Notes under the pieces: model-generated
Databases searched by the model: none
Told to the model about the DNA's origin: nothing
Seen by the model: only the letters and a program-made list of their open reading frames with translations
From: Microbacterium sp. 18062
GTDB taxonomy: Bacteria > Actinomycetota > Actinomycetes > Actinomycetales > Microbacteriaceae
DNA: 64,000 nucleotides
Direction: 5' to 3'
Assembly (NCBI RefSeq): GCF_902706225.1
Contig: NZ_CACSKB010000004.1
Location: 62,001 to 126,000 of the forward strand
Shown here: positions 1 through 8,522 of the stretch, piece after piece
Numbering within the stretch: position 1 is the stretch's first letter
How the letters are laid out: each line of letters opens with the position of its first letter
Position numbers and translations under genes: made by a program

Positions 1-370
1 CCTCCGAGATCCAGGCGTCCTGCTCCGCCGCGGCGGAGAGGATCGTCGTCCACTCCTCCGGGTCGAGCGTGTCGCCCAGGGAGTCGCGGATGCGGCGCGT
101 CTCGCCGTCGTCCGCGGTGATCGACAGGGTGCCGGTGGCCGTGAACGCCGTCTGGGAACGATCGTCCTCGCCGGTGCACGCCTGCTCCGCGGCCTCCCCC
201 GCCTCCAGGGTGCGGAGCACCGCGGGGTCGGTCTCGGCGGCCTGCTCCACGAGACCGTCGAACACCGCCCGGGCCTTCTCGGTCACCAGCTCGGGGTCGG
301 GACCCGCGCATCCGGCCAGAAGCAGCACCGCCGACAGCGCGGCGACGGCGAGACCGCGTGCGGCCCTCAC
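1..370 (-). CDS. Lipoprotein, C-terminus cut by window edge
   Basis: The reading frame begins with GTG at 370 and runs off the left edge. It starts MRAARGLAVAALSAVLLL, followed by the lipobox LLAGC. A secretion signal ending in a lipidated cysteine is therefore clear, and the protein should be anchored to the outer face of the membrane. The rest visible in the window is acidic and shows no domain I recognise. The start overlaps the stop of the upstream gene as GTGA (367-370), so the two are probably translated together. The function is unknown and the gene is incomplete here. Confidence 0.7.
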   Translation of the reverse strand, partial: MRAARGLAVAALSAVLLLAGCAGPDPELVTEKARAVFDGLVEQAAETDPAVLRTLEAGEAAEQACTGEDDRSQTAFTATGTLSITADDGETRRIRDSLGDTLDPEEWTTILSAAAEQDAWISE

Positions 371-1536
371 GGCCGCACCACCTCGCTGACCTCGTAGTCC
401 TCGGACGCCGGCTCGGTCACCGGCACCCCGAGCGCGGCGAGGTGGTCGAGCAGCCAGCCGTCGTACCAGCCCTCGATCGAGCAGGGCGCGGACGTGTTCG
501 CATACTGAGACGCAGGGATCCCGTACAGGTGCACCGCGCGACAGCTCGCGTCGGCCTCGAGCTCGGTGCCGTACGCGTCGCCGGAGACCCCGACCCGCTC
601 GGCCGCGATGAACGCGGCGTAGTAGGTGTGGTATTGGTACCAGTGCATCACCTCGTGCACGAAGATCGCCCACACCCCCTGCTCGGTCCCCGGCTCCCAG
701 GCGAGGAACACCGAGTTCGGGAACCTCGTGTCGAAGCATCCGCCGAGCACGAGCGTGTAGGGCCCGTCGTCGGCCGCCTGATAGCCGCAGTTGTCGACCC
801 CGGCATCCAGCACCAGTTGCACCTGCGACGCTCCGATCGAGTCGAGGAACGCCCGCCCGGACGGATCGGCGCCCGGCATCGCCCCTCCGCCGGGATTGCC
901 CGCCGAGACGCTCGGGGTCGCCGTGCCCGCCCGCCACTCGGCGGCCTGGGCCTGCTCGGAGTCCCAGGCCGATCGCGCCTCCCGGTAGGCCGCCCCCTGC
1001 TCCTCGATGCGCTGCGACACGTCGGCGAGACCGGAGAGCTCCGCCTCGATCACGTCCTGCTGCACGCCGCTCACGGTCCGCGCCGCCAGTGCCCGCTCGT
1101 GCGCGTCGACGAGCGCCCACGTCGTGGCGGCCGCGGCGCCGCCGAGCAGCAGGACCCCCGTGATCACCGAGAGGGCGATCCACAGCGCCCGGCGCGAGCG
1201 CCGCGGCGGCGGGAGCAGTTCGTCGGATGCGGCGTCTCCGGCGGTCGCGTCGGGCGACGCCGGGGAGACGAAGTCCGGCCCGTGTGCGGGCGTGAGCGTG
1301 GTCTGCGGCACGGGCGGGACGGCCGGAGTCGCGGGAGCGGTCGGGACAGGAGGGGTCGCCCCAGAGAGAGCCGGAGCCGCGGGCGCCTCGGGGAGAGGAG
1401 GAACCGCGGGCGCCTCGGGGAGAGGAGGAACCGCGGGCGCAGTCACCGGAAGCGGAGGAACGGCCGCATCCGGAGCGGGCACGGCATCGCCCCGCGGTCG
1501 GCGGCCGTCGGCGTCGCTCGGTTCACGCTCCTGCAT
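367..1536 (-). CDS. Membrane-anchored protein with Pro-rich N-terminus and HEXXH motif
   Basis: I chose the ATG at 1536 (MQEREPSDADG), which has AGGAG upstream; an upstream in-frame start at 1581 is possible. The N-terminal ~120 residues are rich in Pro/Ala and contain repeated APAVPPLPE units, encoded by a direct DNA repeat near 1380-1440. One membrane segment follows (ALWIALSVITGVLLLGG), then an extracellular domain of about 230 residues. That domain contains HEVMH followed by WYQYH, which fits the zinc-peptidase HEXXH signature, and several cysteines. I cannot place it in a named peptidase family, so enzymatic activity is an inference. It is translationally coupled to the downstream lipoprotein, which suggests the pair acts together at the cell surface. 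Confidence 0.7.
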   Translation of the reverse strand: MQEREPSDADGRRPRGDAVPAPDAAVPPLPVTAPAVPPLPEAPAVPPLPEAPAAPALSGATPPVPTAPATPAVPPVPQTTLTPAHGPDFVSPASPDATAGDAASDELLPPPRRSRRALWIALSVITGVLLLGGAAAATTWALVDAHERALAARTVSGVQQDVIEAELSGLADVSQRIEEQGAAYREARSAWDSEQAQAAEWRAGTATPSVSAGNPGGGAMPGADPSGRAFLDSIGASQVQLVLDAGVDNCGYQAADDGPYTLVLGGCFDTRFPNSVFLAWEPGTEQGVWAIFVHEVMHWYQYHTYYAAFIAAERVGVSGDAYGTELEADASCRAVHLYGIPASQYANTSAPCSIEGWYDGWLLDHLAALGVPVTEPASEDYEVSEVVRP

Positions 1537-1598
1537 CCGCCCATCATCTCCTGGAAACTCCGCCGGGAGCACCCGCGGCACGGTTCCCCCGTCACGGG

Positions 1599-1672
1599 CC
1601 GCGAGACTGCACGTGGGCGCCGAGAGAGCGGGGTAACCCCACGGTCTCGGCGCCCCGCTGCAGTCTCGCGGT
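1599..1672. repeat. Long palindromic repeat, family 1, copy 1
   Basis: An imperfect inverted repeat of about 74 bp with 13-bp perfect ends (CCGCGAGACTGCA and its complement) and a centre of GGGGTAACCCC. The same element recurs at 16411-16485 and 42518-42591. It lies between the aldehyde dehydrogenase stop and the start of the HEXXH protein gene. It could fold into a very stable hairpin and may act as a terminator. It resembles REP/BIME elements in size and position, but no mobilising gene is visible. Confidence 0.75.
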
Positions 1673-1683
1673 CGAGGAAGGAG

Positions 1684-3048
1684 TCAGCCGGCCGTACGGA
1701 CCAGCTTCTTGTTCACGAACTCGTCGGCCGCGAGCAGGCCCATCTCACGCGAGGTGCCCGAGCGCTTCACGCCGCCGAAGGGCAGCTCGGGCGAGTCGGC
1801 GAGCACGCAGTTGACGTAGACCATGCCCGCCTCGATGGCGTCCGCGAGCCGCTCGGCCTGCGCGGGGTCGGTCGTGAAGACGTACGACCCCAGACCGAAG
1901 GCGGTGTCGTTCGCGAGCCGCACGGCCTCGTCCTCGCCCGCGACGCGATAGACGACGCCGGCCGGCCCGAAGAGCTCCTCGCGGTACACGTCCATCTCCG
2001 GCGTGACGTCCGTGAGCACGGTGGGCGCGTAGAACGCGCCGTCGCGGGTGCCCCCGGCGACGAGACGGGCGCCCTGCGCCACGGCCCGGTCGACCTGCTG
2101 CTCGAGGCGCTTCGCCGCGGTGAGCGACGAGAGCGGCCCGAGCACGGTGTCGTCTGCGAACGGGTCGCCGACCTTCGCCGCGGTCATCGCTGCGGTGAAC
2201 TTCTCGAGGAAGGGCTCGTACAACTCGTCCGCCACGATGAAGCGCTTCGGCGCGTTGCAGGACTGGCCGTTGTTGTCGAGCCGCGCCTCGACCGCCGCGG
2301 AGACCGTGGCGTCGAGGTCGGGCGTCGAGAGCACGATGAACGGGTCGGAGCCGCCGAGCTCCAGCGCCACCTTCTTCAGGTGCCGGCCGGCCAGTTCCGC
2401 CACCGCAGCGCCGGCGCGCTCGGAGCCGGTCACCGAGACGCCCTGCACCCGCGGGTCGGCGATGACGGTCGCCGCCTGGTCGTTGGTCGCGTAGAGATTG
2501 ACGTACGCGCCCTCGGGGAAGCCGGCGTCCGCGTAGATCCGCTCGATCGCGGCCGACGACTCCGGGCACTGCGGGGCGTGCTTGAGAAGGATGGTGTTGC
2601 CCAGCACGAGGTTGGGAGCGGCGAAGCGCGCCACCTGGTAGTACGGGAAGTTCCAGGGCATGATCCCGAGGAGCACGCCGATCGGGGCCTTGCGCACGAC
2701 CGCGGTGCCGTCTCCGAGGATGTCGAGCGGCTGGTCGGCCGTGATCGTCTCCGCATTGTCGGCGTAGAACTCGGTGATGTCGGCGGCGAAGTCGACCTCG
2801 CCTAGGGCCGCCTCGGTGGTCTTGCCCATCTCCCGGACGATGATCTCGGCGAGCTCCTCGCGACGCTCGCGGTGCAGCCCGGCGGCGCGGCGGACCAGCT
2901 CGGCACGCTCGGCGACCGGGGTCTGCCGCCACGTGCGGAACGCCGCATCCGCCACCGCGATCTTCTTCTCCACCTCGTCGTCGCCGAGGGTTGGGTAGGT
3001 GGCGAGGGTCTCGCCCGTCGCCGGGTTGACGACCGCGTAGTCGCTCAT
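1684..3048 (-). CDS. gabD: Succinate-semialdehyde dehydrogenase (aldehyde dehydrogenase family)
   Basis: A 454-residue NAD(P)-dependent aldehyde dehydrogenase, of the length usual for short SSADH proteins. Visible signatures are MPWNFPYYQ (cofactor-binding loop), ELGGSDPF (general-base Glu) and NNGQSCNAPKR with the catalytic Cys. It should oxidise succinate semialdehyde to succinate, completing GABA degradation. It could also act on 4-aminobutanal, because it is the only aldehyde dehydrogenase in this island and both aldehydes are made by its neighbours. The start overlaps the permease stop as ATGA, making it the last gene of a four-gene coupled set. The family is clear; substrate preference is inferred. 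Confidence 0.88.
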   Translation of the reverse strand: MSDYAVVNPATGETLATYPTLGDDEVEKKIAVADAAFRTWRQTPVAERAELVRRAAGLHRERREELAEIIVREMGKTTEAALGEVDFAADITEFYADNAETITADQPLDILGDGTAVVRKAPIGVLLGIMPWNFPYYQVARFAAPNLVLGNTILLKHAPQCPESSAAIERIYADAGFPEGAYVNLYATNDQAATVIADPRVQGVSVTGSERAGAAVAELAGRHLKKVALELGGSDPFIVLSTPDLDATVSAAVEARLDNNGQSCNAPKRFIVADELYEPFLEKFTAAMTAAKVGDPFADDTVLGPLSSLTAAKRLEQQVDRAVAQGARLVAGGTRDGAFYAPTVLTDVTPEMDVYREELFGPAGVVYRVAGEDEAVRLANDTAFGLGSYVFTTDPAQAERLADAIEAGMVYVNCVLADSPELPFGGVKRSGTSREMGLLAADEFVNKKLVRTAG

Positions 3049-4622
3049 GCGTCCTCCTTGTGTGGGGTGTTCTCGCGCCGGGCTCGGCGCAGACTCGGGG
3101 GTGCGTCCAACGACAGCGTCTCACCCCGGAAGAAGGCGGGACTCCTCACGGCCTGCCAGATCATGATGACGACGCCGACGAGGATGACGGTGACCCCGAG
3201 GACGAAGACGAGTCCGACGCCGGCGATGTTGGAGCCGCTCCCGTAGCCGGGGTCCATGCTGTCGATGAGGGTGCGGACGAACAGCACCGCGAGGATGACG
3301 CCGCCCACGAGAGGGAACAGCAGCGTGAAGAAGACGTTCCGCGCCGAGTCGAACCACTGCCGGCGGAAGTACCAGACGCAGGCGAACGCGGTGAGCCCGT
3401 AGTAGAAGCAGATCATCATGCCGAGCGCGGTGATCGTGTCCCAGAGCACGTTCTCGCTGATGAACCGCATGACGGCGTAGAAGGCGGACGCCACGACCGC
3501 CGAGACGATCGTCGCGACGCCCGGCGTGAAGAACCGCGGGTGGACCTTCGCCAGGGCGGGCGGCAGCGCGCCGTAGTGTCCCATGGCGAGCAGGGTACGC
3601 GCCGGGGAGACGAAGGTCGACTGCAGCGAGGAGGCGGAGCTGGTGAGCACGGCGAGCGAGACCAGGAACGCGAGCGGCCCGAGGATGGGGCCGGACAGCG
3701 CGAAGAACACGTTGCTCTGGATGTCCTCGTTGCCGAGGCCGTACTCCCCCGTGCCGACGCCCGCGTACATGATCAGCGAGACGGCGAGGAGCAGATACAG
3801 CGCGACGATGATGATCACCGTCAGCGTCGCCGCCCGCCCCGGCGTCTTGTCGGGGTCCCTGGTCTCCTCGTTCATCGTGAGGGTGACGTCCCAGCCCCAG
3901 AAGATGAAGATCGAGAGCGAGAGCCCGGCCACGAGAGCGGTGACCGACGACACCGCGAACGGGTCGAACCAGGAGATGTCGAACGGCGTGGCGTCGAAGG
4001 CGCTGCCGTTCAGGGTCGCCACGATCGCGGCGCCGGCGAAGAAGACGAGCACCAGCACCTGGAAACCGACCAGGAAGTACTGCAGCTTCTGGGTGGTCTG
4101 CATGTCGCGGTACGACACGAGGGTCGCACCCAGCATGAAGAGGAGACACACCGCGACGTTGATGAGCGGTTCGAACGCGAGGTCCGCGATCGCCGGGATG
4201 TTCGTGATCTGCGCGATCAGCAGGAACAGGAACTCGACCGCGATGCCGGCGAGGTTCGAGAGCACGAGGATGGTGGCCGCGATCAGCCCCCAGCCCGCCA
4301 TCCAGCCGATCCACGGGCCGAACGCGCGCGTCGCCCAGGTGAACGACGTGCCCGAGTCCGGCATCCGGTTGTTCAGCTCGCGGTACCCGAAGGCGACGAG
4401 CAGCATCGGGATGAAGCCGACGAGCATGATCGCAGGAACCTGCACCCCGACCTCGGAGACGGTGGGGCCGAGCGCCGCGGTGAGGGTGTAGGCGGGTGCG
4501 ATGCAGGAGATGCCGATGACGATCGCGCCGATGAGCCCCACCGTGCCGGCGCTCAGCCCCTTCCTGGAGAGCCCCCCGGTCTCGGTGGACGACGCGGCGG
4601 CCTGCCGTTCGGGTGCGCTCAT
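3045..4622 (-). CDS. APC-superfamily amino acid/polyamine permease
   Basis: A 525-residue membrane protein with about twelve hydrophobic segments. It starts at the ATG at 4622 (MSAPERQ), preceded by GAAGGAGCTC. The first transmembrane segment carries the APC-family pattern around GTVGLIGAIVIGISCIAPAY. Most likely it imports putrescine, GABA or a related amine for the enzymes encoded beside it; that substrate comes from context, not from residues I can read. It overlaps the universal stress protein gene upstream and the dehydrogenase gene downstream, each as ATGA, so its production is tied to both. Confidence 0.87.
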   Translation of the reverse strand: MSAPERQAAASSTETGGLSRKGLSAGTVGLIGAIVIGISCIAPAYTLTAALGPTVSEVGVQVPAIMLVGFIPMLLVAFGYRELNNRMPDSGTSFTWATRAFGPWIGWMAGWGLIAATILVLSNLAGIAVEFLFLLIAQITNIPAIADLAFEPLINVAVCLLFMLGATLVSYRDMQTTQKLQYFLVGFQVLVLVFFAGAAIVATLNGSAFDATPFDISWFDPFAVSSVTALVAGLSLSIFIFWGWDVTLTMNEETRDPDKTPGRAATLTVIIIVALYLLLAVSLIMYAGVGTGEYGLGNEDIQSNVFFALSGPILGPLAFLVSLAVLTSSASSLQSTFVSPARTLLAMGHYGALPPALAKVHPRFFTPGVATIVSAVVASAFYAVMRFISENVLWDTITALGMMICFYYGLTAFACVWYFRRQWFDSARNVFFTLLFPLVGGVILAVLFVRTLIDSMDPGYGSGSNIAGVGLVFVLGVTVILVGVVIMIWQAVRSPAFFRGETLSLDAPPSLRRARRENTPHKEDA

Positions 4623-5506
4623 GATCGAGCTCCTTCCACGCCGCGCGTGCGCGGGACGACGACCATGGGGACGGGCAGGACGTGCAGCATCTTCGCGGCG
4701 GTCGAGCCGAGGAAGAGCCGTCTGGGCTGCGCGAGCCGGCTGGATCCGACCATCGCCAGCTCGGTGGGCTGCCAGTCGATCTGCTGCACCGCTTCCTCGA
4801 TGTCGGCGCCGGACGCGGTGACGACCTCCGCCTCGACGCCGGCCGGGAGCGCGGCACGCGCCTGGGCGAGCACGGCCTCGGCGTGGGAGTCGCCCATCAG
4901 CCGGATCACGCCCGTGTCGACGCCAGCGGGAAGATCGACCGTCGCGAGCGACAGCAGACGCAGCGGGGCGGCGGTGGCCACCGCGAGCGCGACGGCCTCC
5001 GCCAGCAGCACGTCGCCGCCGGGGCGGGTGCCGATCGCCGCGGTGATCCGCCGCACCCCGGCGGATGCCGCGATCTTCCGCGCGCCCTCCGGGGCGAGCA
5101 CGACCGGGACGTCGGAGTAGTGCATGAGCTCGTTCGCGACCGTCCCGAGCCGGTGCCGCCCGCGCAGGCCCCCGTTCGCCGCGCCGACGACGATGTGCGA
5201 GGCGTCCGACTCGTCGGCCACCGCCACGAGCCCCTCGGCGAACGACTCGGCGTACCGCACGTGCCGGCGGTGCTCGAGATCGCCCGGGACGGTCTCGGCG
5301 GCGCGGTCGAGCCATCCTCTCGCCGTCTCGCTCAGGTGACGGTCGTAGCCCGCGTCGGGCGGGGTGATGACCGAGCGCTCGTCGCTCGGCAGCACCATGA
5401 CGAGATCGAGCGCCGCACCGGCGGCGAGGGCCAGCCGCACGCCGAGCGCGAGCGCGTCCGAGCCCGCCTCGGTGGCGGTGTAGCCGACGACGACGGGGCC
5501 GGTCAT
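4619..5506 (-). CDS. Universal stress protein with two Usp domains
   Basis: A 295-residue protein of two Usp folds in tandem. The N-terminal unit begins PVVVGYTATEAGSDAL and ends near VVGAANGGLRGRHRLGTVA. The second ends with AMVGSSRLAQPRRLFLGSTA followed by VPMVVVPR. The G-(2x)-G-(9x)-G(S/T) nucleotide-binding pattern is seen best in the second domain. Its role is unclear; Usp proteins often sit beside transporters and may tune them. The gene lies between the putrescine oxidase and permease genes with ATGA overlaps on both sides, so it is a fixed member of the catabolic operon. Confidence 0.87.
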   Translation of the reverse strand: MTGPVVVGYTATEAGSDALALGVRLALAAGAALDLVMVLPSDERSVITPPDAGYDRHLSETARGWLDRAAETVPGDLEHRRHVRYAESFAEGLVAVADESDASHIVVGAANGGLRGRHRLGTVANELMHYSDVPVVLAPEGARKIAASAGVRRITAAIGTRPGGDVLLAEAVALAVATAAPLRLLSLATVDLPAGVDTGVIRLMGDSHAEAVLAQARAALPAGVEAEVVTASGADIEEAVQQIDWQPTELAMVGSSRLAQPRRLFLGSTAAKMLHVLPVPMVVVPRTRGVEGARS

Positions 5507-6927
5507 GTCCGCAGCTCCGTCACGATGGTCTCGGCGACGAGGCGCCCCATCCGGATCGCGCCGTCGACGTGCTGGTACCCGGCGCCCGCCAGATCGCTGC
5601 ACGCGAGGTGGACGGGACCGACGGGCGTGCGCAGGTCCGCGCCGTAGCGGTGCAGGCCCCCGAGGTCGAAGCTCGCCGCGTATGCGCCGCGCGTCCACTC
5701 CTCGCTGCCCCAGTCGCTCTCGTAGTAGACCAGGGGGTCCTTCGCCTCGGGGCCGTAGTAGTGCGACAGCGACTCGAGGATGCGTTCCTTGCGCTCCTCG
5801 GCGGAGAGGCGGAACACGTCGTCGGCGTGCCGGTCGGACACGAAGCCGACGAGCGTGCCCCTCTCGTCGCCGTGGTTGGTGTTGTCGTAGGCCTCGTGCG
5901 ACAGCTCGTACGGGCTGAACGCCGTGCCCGACAGCCCCTGCTCGCGCCAGAACGGCCGGTCGTAGACGGCGTGCACCTTGATCACGAAGCCCATCGAGAT
6001 GTGCTGATGCATCTGCTGCTGCAGACGCGGCAGCGCGGGCACGAACGAGATCCGCTCGTAGAGCACGGGGGCGAGGGCCAGGACGGCGCGGCGCGCGTGC
6101 ACCGTCACCCCGTCCGCGACCGCGGTGACGCCGTCCGCGGTCCACTCGAGCGTGCGCACCGGCTGATCCAGGAACACGTCGTCGCCCAGGCGCTCCGCCA
6201 GCAGGATCGGCACCTGCTGGAGGCCGCCCACCACGCGCTTGTCGAGGATGAAGTCGGCGTCGACCAGGTTCGAGAAGCTGCCCGCGCTCGCGGCCATCAG
6301 CAGCGCCTGCAGGGCGGAGAAGGCGTGCGGGGGCTTGGTCAGCATCGCACCCGCGATGAACAGGGCGATGTTGTCGATCGCCTCGCGGTCGTCGGTCTGC
6401 TGCTCAAGCCAGGCCTGGAACGAGATCTCGTCGAGGGCCCGCGCGTCGGGGGTCTCCCACGGCCGGTCGGGGTCGACCCGGGCGACCAGCGCATCGAGCC
6501 GCTCGATGAGCGAGGTCATGACCTGCTCGGTCTCCGGCGCGACGGGGAAGATCTCGCCGGTGAACCGGGTGAGCGTGCCCTCGGCGTCGATGTAGACGCT
6601 GTCGCCCTCGCGGTAGCGGCTGTACGTCTCGAGTCCGAGGTCGGCGAGCGTGTCGATCAGCGCGTCCTGGTCGGGCGAGACCCACTGGCCGCCGATCTCG
6701 AGCACGGCGCCGTCGACGACGTCGGTCCACAGGCGCCCGCCCACGCGGTCCCGTGCCTCGAGCACCGCGACCGAGAGTCCGGCCCTCTTCAGCTCGTTCG
6801 CTGCGGTGAGACCGGCGGCGCCGGCCCCGATGACGACGACGTCCCGCCTCAGCGCCCCAGGGTCGCCGACGCGGGACAGACCCGAGATCTCCTCCGAGGA
6901 TTCTCGTGTCGCTTCGGTCGAACTCAT
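5503..6927 (-). CDS. puo: Flavin monoamine oxidase, putrescine oxidase-like
   Basis: The start is placed at the ATG at 6927 (MSSTEATRESS), preceded by GAAGGAGTG; a longer frame reaching 7008 lacks comparable support. The ~474-residue protein has the FAD-binding motif VIGAGAAGLTAANELKRAG near residue 30, the monoamine-oxidase motif ARDRVGGRLWT, and a C-terminal FAD-contact region around GAGYQHVDGAIRMGRLVAE. It should oxidise a primary amine to an aldehyde with release of ammonia and peroxide. Putrescine is the likely substrate because GABA transaminase and semialdehyde dehydrogenase genes flank it. The stop overlaps the Usp start as ATGA. Confidence 0.85.
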   Translation of the reverse strand: MSSTEATRESSEEISGLSRVGDPGALRRDVVVIGAGAAGLTAANELKRAGLSVAVLEARDRVGGRLWTDVVDGAVLEIGGQWVSPDQDALIDTLADLGLETYSRYREGDSVYIDAEGTLTRFTGEIFPVAPETEQVMTSLIERLDALVARVDPDRPWETPDARALDEISFQAWLEQQTDDREAIDNIALFIAGAMLTKPPHAFSALQALLMAASAGSFSNLVDADFILDKRVVGGLQQVPILLAERLGDDVFLDQPVRTLEWTADGVTAVADGVTVHARRAVLALAPVLYERISFVPALPRLQQQMHQHISMGFVIKVHAVYDRPFWREQGLSGTAFSPYELSHEAYDNTNHGDERGTLVGFVSDRHADDVFRLSAEERKERILESLSHYYGPEAKDPLVYYESDWGSEEWTRGAYAASFDLGGLHRYGADLRTPVGPVHLACSDLAGAGYQHVDGAIRMGRLVAETIVTELRT

Positions 6928-7044
6928 GTCACTCCTTCGTGTTGCCGCATCCGCACCCGCGAATGCGCGATCCTTCGCCGAGCGCACCGCGTCGGCCGGA
7001 GCCGACATCGTGCATCCGGCGCCGCGTCGTCGGTCCGACGCCGC

Positions 7045-8403
7045 TCACTGTGCCGCGTTCAGGGCAGCGGCCACCACGTCCAACCCCTCGTTCAGCAGGT
7101 CGTCGCCGATCGACAGCGGCGGCAGGAAGCGGATGACGTTGCCGTAGGTGCCGCAGGTGAGCACGATCACGCCCTCGGCGATGGACGCCCTGGCGACGGA
7201 TGCGGCCAGCGCCGCGTCCGGCTCGCCGGTTCCGGGCACCACGAACTCCGCGGCGATCATCGCGCCCCTGCCGCGCACGTCGCCGATCCGCGGGTCGGCG
7301 ACCTGGAGCGCCCGCAGCCGGCGGGTGAGGACGGCGCCGACCTCGCGGGCGCGCTCGATGAGCCCGTCGTTCTCGAACACATCGATCGCGGCGAGCGCGG
7401 CCGCGCAGGCGATCGGGTTGCCGCCGTAGGTGCCGCCGAGGCCCCCGGCGTGGGAGGCGTCCATGATCTCGGCGCGCCCCGTGACGGCCGCGAGCGGCAG
7501 GCCCGCGGCGATGCCCTTGGCGGTGGTGAGGAGATCCGGCACGATGCCGAAGACGTCGCTCGCGAACATCTCGCCCGTGCGGGCGAACCCGGTCTGCACC
7601 TCGTCGGCGATGAAGACGACGCCGTTCTCGCGACACCACCGCACGAGCTCCTCGAGGAAGCCCTCGGCGGGGACGATGAAGCCGCCCTCGCCCTGGATCG
7701 GCTCGATGACGACGGCGGCGAGGTTGTCGGCGCCCACCTGCTTCTCGATCACCGAGATCGTCCGGCGGGCGGCCTCGGGCCCGGTCAGACCGTCGCGATA
7801 GGGGTACGAGAGGGGCGCGCGGTACACGTCGGCGGCGAACGGCCCGAAGCCGCTCTTGTACGGCATGGCCTTGGCGGTGAGCGCCATCGTCAGGTTCGTG
7901 CGTCCGTGGTAGGCGTGGTCGAACGCGACGACCGCGCTCCTGCGGGTGTGCTTGCGGGCGATCTTCACCGCGTTCTCGACCGCCTCGGCGCCGGAGTTGA
8001 ACAGAGCCGTCTTCTTCGCGTGGTCGCCGGGGGTCAGCCGGTTGAGGGACTCGGCGACCGCCACGTACGACTCGTAGGGAGAGATCATGAAGCAGGTGTG
8101 GGTGAACTGCGCCACCTGCGCCCGCACGGCCTCGACGACCTTCGGGTGCGCGTTGCCGACGGTCGTGACCGCGATGCCCGAGCCGAGGTCGATCAGCGAG
8201 TTGCCGTCGGCGTCGACCACGACGCCGCCGCCCGCCGCGACCGCGTGGACCGGGACGGTGTGCCCGACGCCCGATGGCACCGCATCGGCCTTGCGCTCCA
8301 GCAGCTCCTGCGAGCGGGGGCCGGGGATCGCGGTGACGAGGCGGCGCTCCTGCGCGAGCGAGGGGCCGCCCACGGGCACGGTGGTGACGTCGGTGAGACT
8401 CAT
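7045..8403 (-). CDS. gabT: 4-aminobutyrate aminotransferase
   Basis: A 452-residue class-III PLP-dependent aminotransferase. It shows the expected block ALFNSGAEAVENAVKIAR, FDHAYHGRTNLTMALT and EPIQGEGGFIVP, then IADEVQTGF, and the PLP lysine in TTAKGIAAGLPLA. It transfers the amino group of GABA to 2-oxoglutarate, giving succinate semialdehyde for the dehydrogenase encoded at 1684-3048. It is the first gene of the minus-strand island, 117 bp ahead of the putrescine oxidase gene; that gap holds no other gene. It diverges from the pucR-type regulator across 8404-8522. Confidence 0.93.
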   Translation of the reverse strand: MSLTDVTTVPVGGPSLAQERRLVTAIPGPRSQELLERKADAVPSGVGHTVPVHAVAAGGGVVVDADGNSLIDLGSGIAVTTVGNAHPKVVEAVRAQVAQFTHTCFMISPYESYVAVAESLNRLTPGDHAKKTALFNSGAEAVENAVKIARKHTRRSAVVAFDHAYHGRTNLTMALTAKAMPYKSGFGPFAADVYRAPLSYPYRDGLTGPEAARRTISVIEKQVGADNLAAVVIEPIQGEGGFIVPAEGFLEELVRWCRENGVVFIADEVQTGFARTGEMFASDVFGIVPDLLTTAKGIAAGLPLAAVTGRAEIMDASHAGGLGGTYGGNPIACAAALAAIDVFENDGLIERAREVGAVLTRRLRALQVADPRIGDVRGRGAMIAAEFVVPGTGEPDAALAASVARASIAEGVIVLTCGTYGNVIRFLPPLSIGDDLLNEGLDVVAAALNAAQ

Positions 8404-8490
8404 GGCCGCGAGCGTACGACCGCCGCTCCGAGCGCCGCACTCGCCTGGACGTACATGGAGACCCAGGGATGCGCCACGATGTATATCGAG

Positions 8491-8510
8491 GGTGTGCCGC
8501 CGGGCACACC
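8491..8510. promoter_or_regulatory. Perfect palindrome, candidate PucR-type operator
   Basis: GGTGTGCCGCCGGGCACACC is an inverted repeat with 8-bp arms in the divergent gabT/regulator interval, 12 bp before the regulator's ATG. The position fits autoregulation and control of the catabolic operon. Which protein binds it is an inference. Confidence 0.4.
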
Positions 8511-8522
8511 GAGGAGATCCAC

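Noticed and set aside
358..2805. 815-codon open frame on the plus strand
   Set aside because: It lies opposite the HEXXH protein and aldehyde dehydrogenase genes. Its composition is Arg/Gly-rich with no domain, typical of antisense frames at this GC content.
3045..5315. 756-codon version of the permease
   Set aside because: The first ~230 codons overlap the Usp gene out of frame and have no membrane character. ATG 4622 has a strong ribosome site.
4619..6145. Longer start for the universal stress protein gene
   Set aside because: The extra ~213 residues upstream of 5506 are an Arg-rich frame antisense in phase to the oxidase. ATG 5506 gives an exact Usp start and an ATGA overlap.
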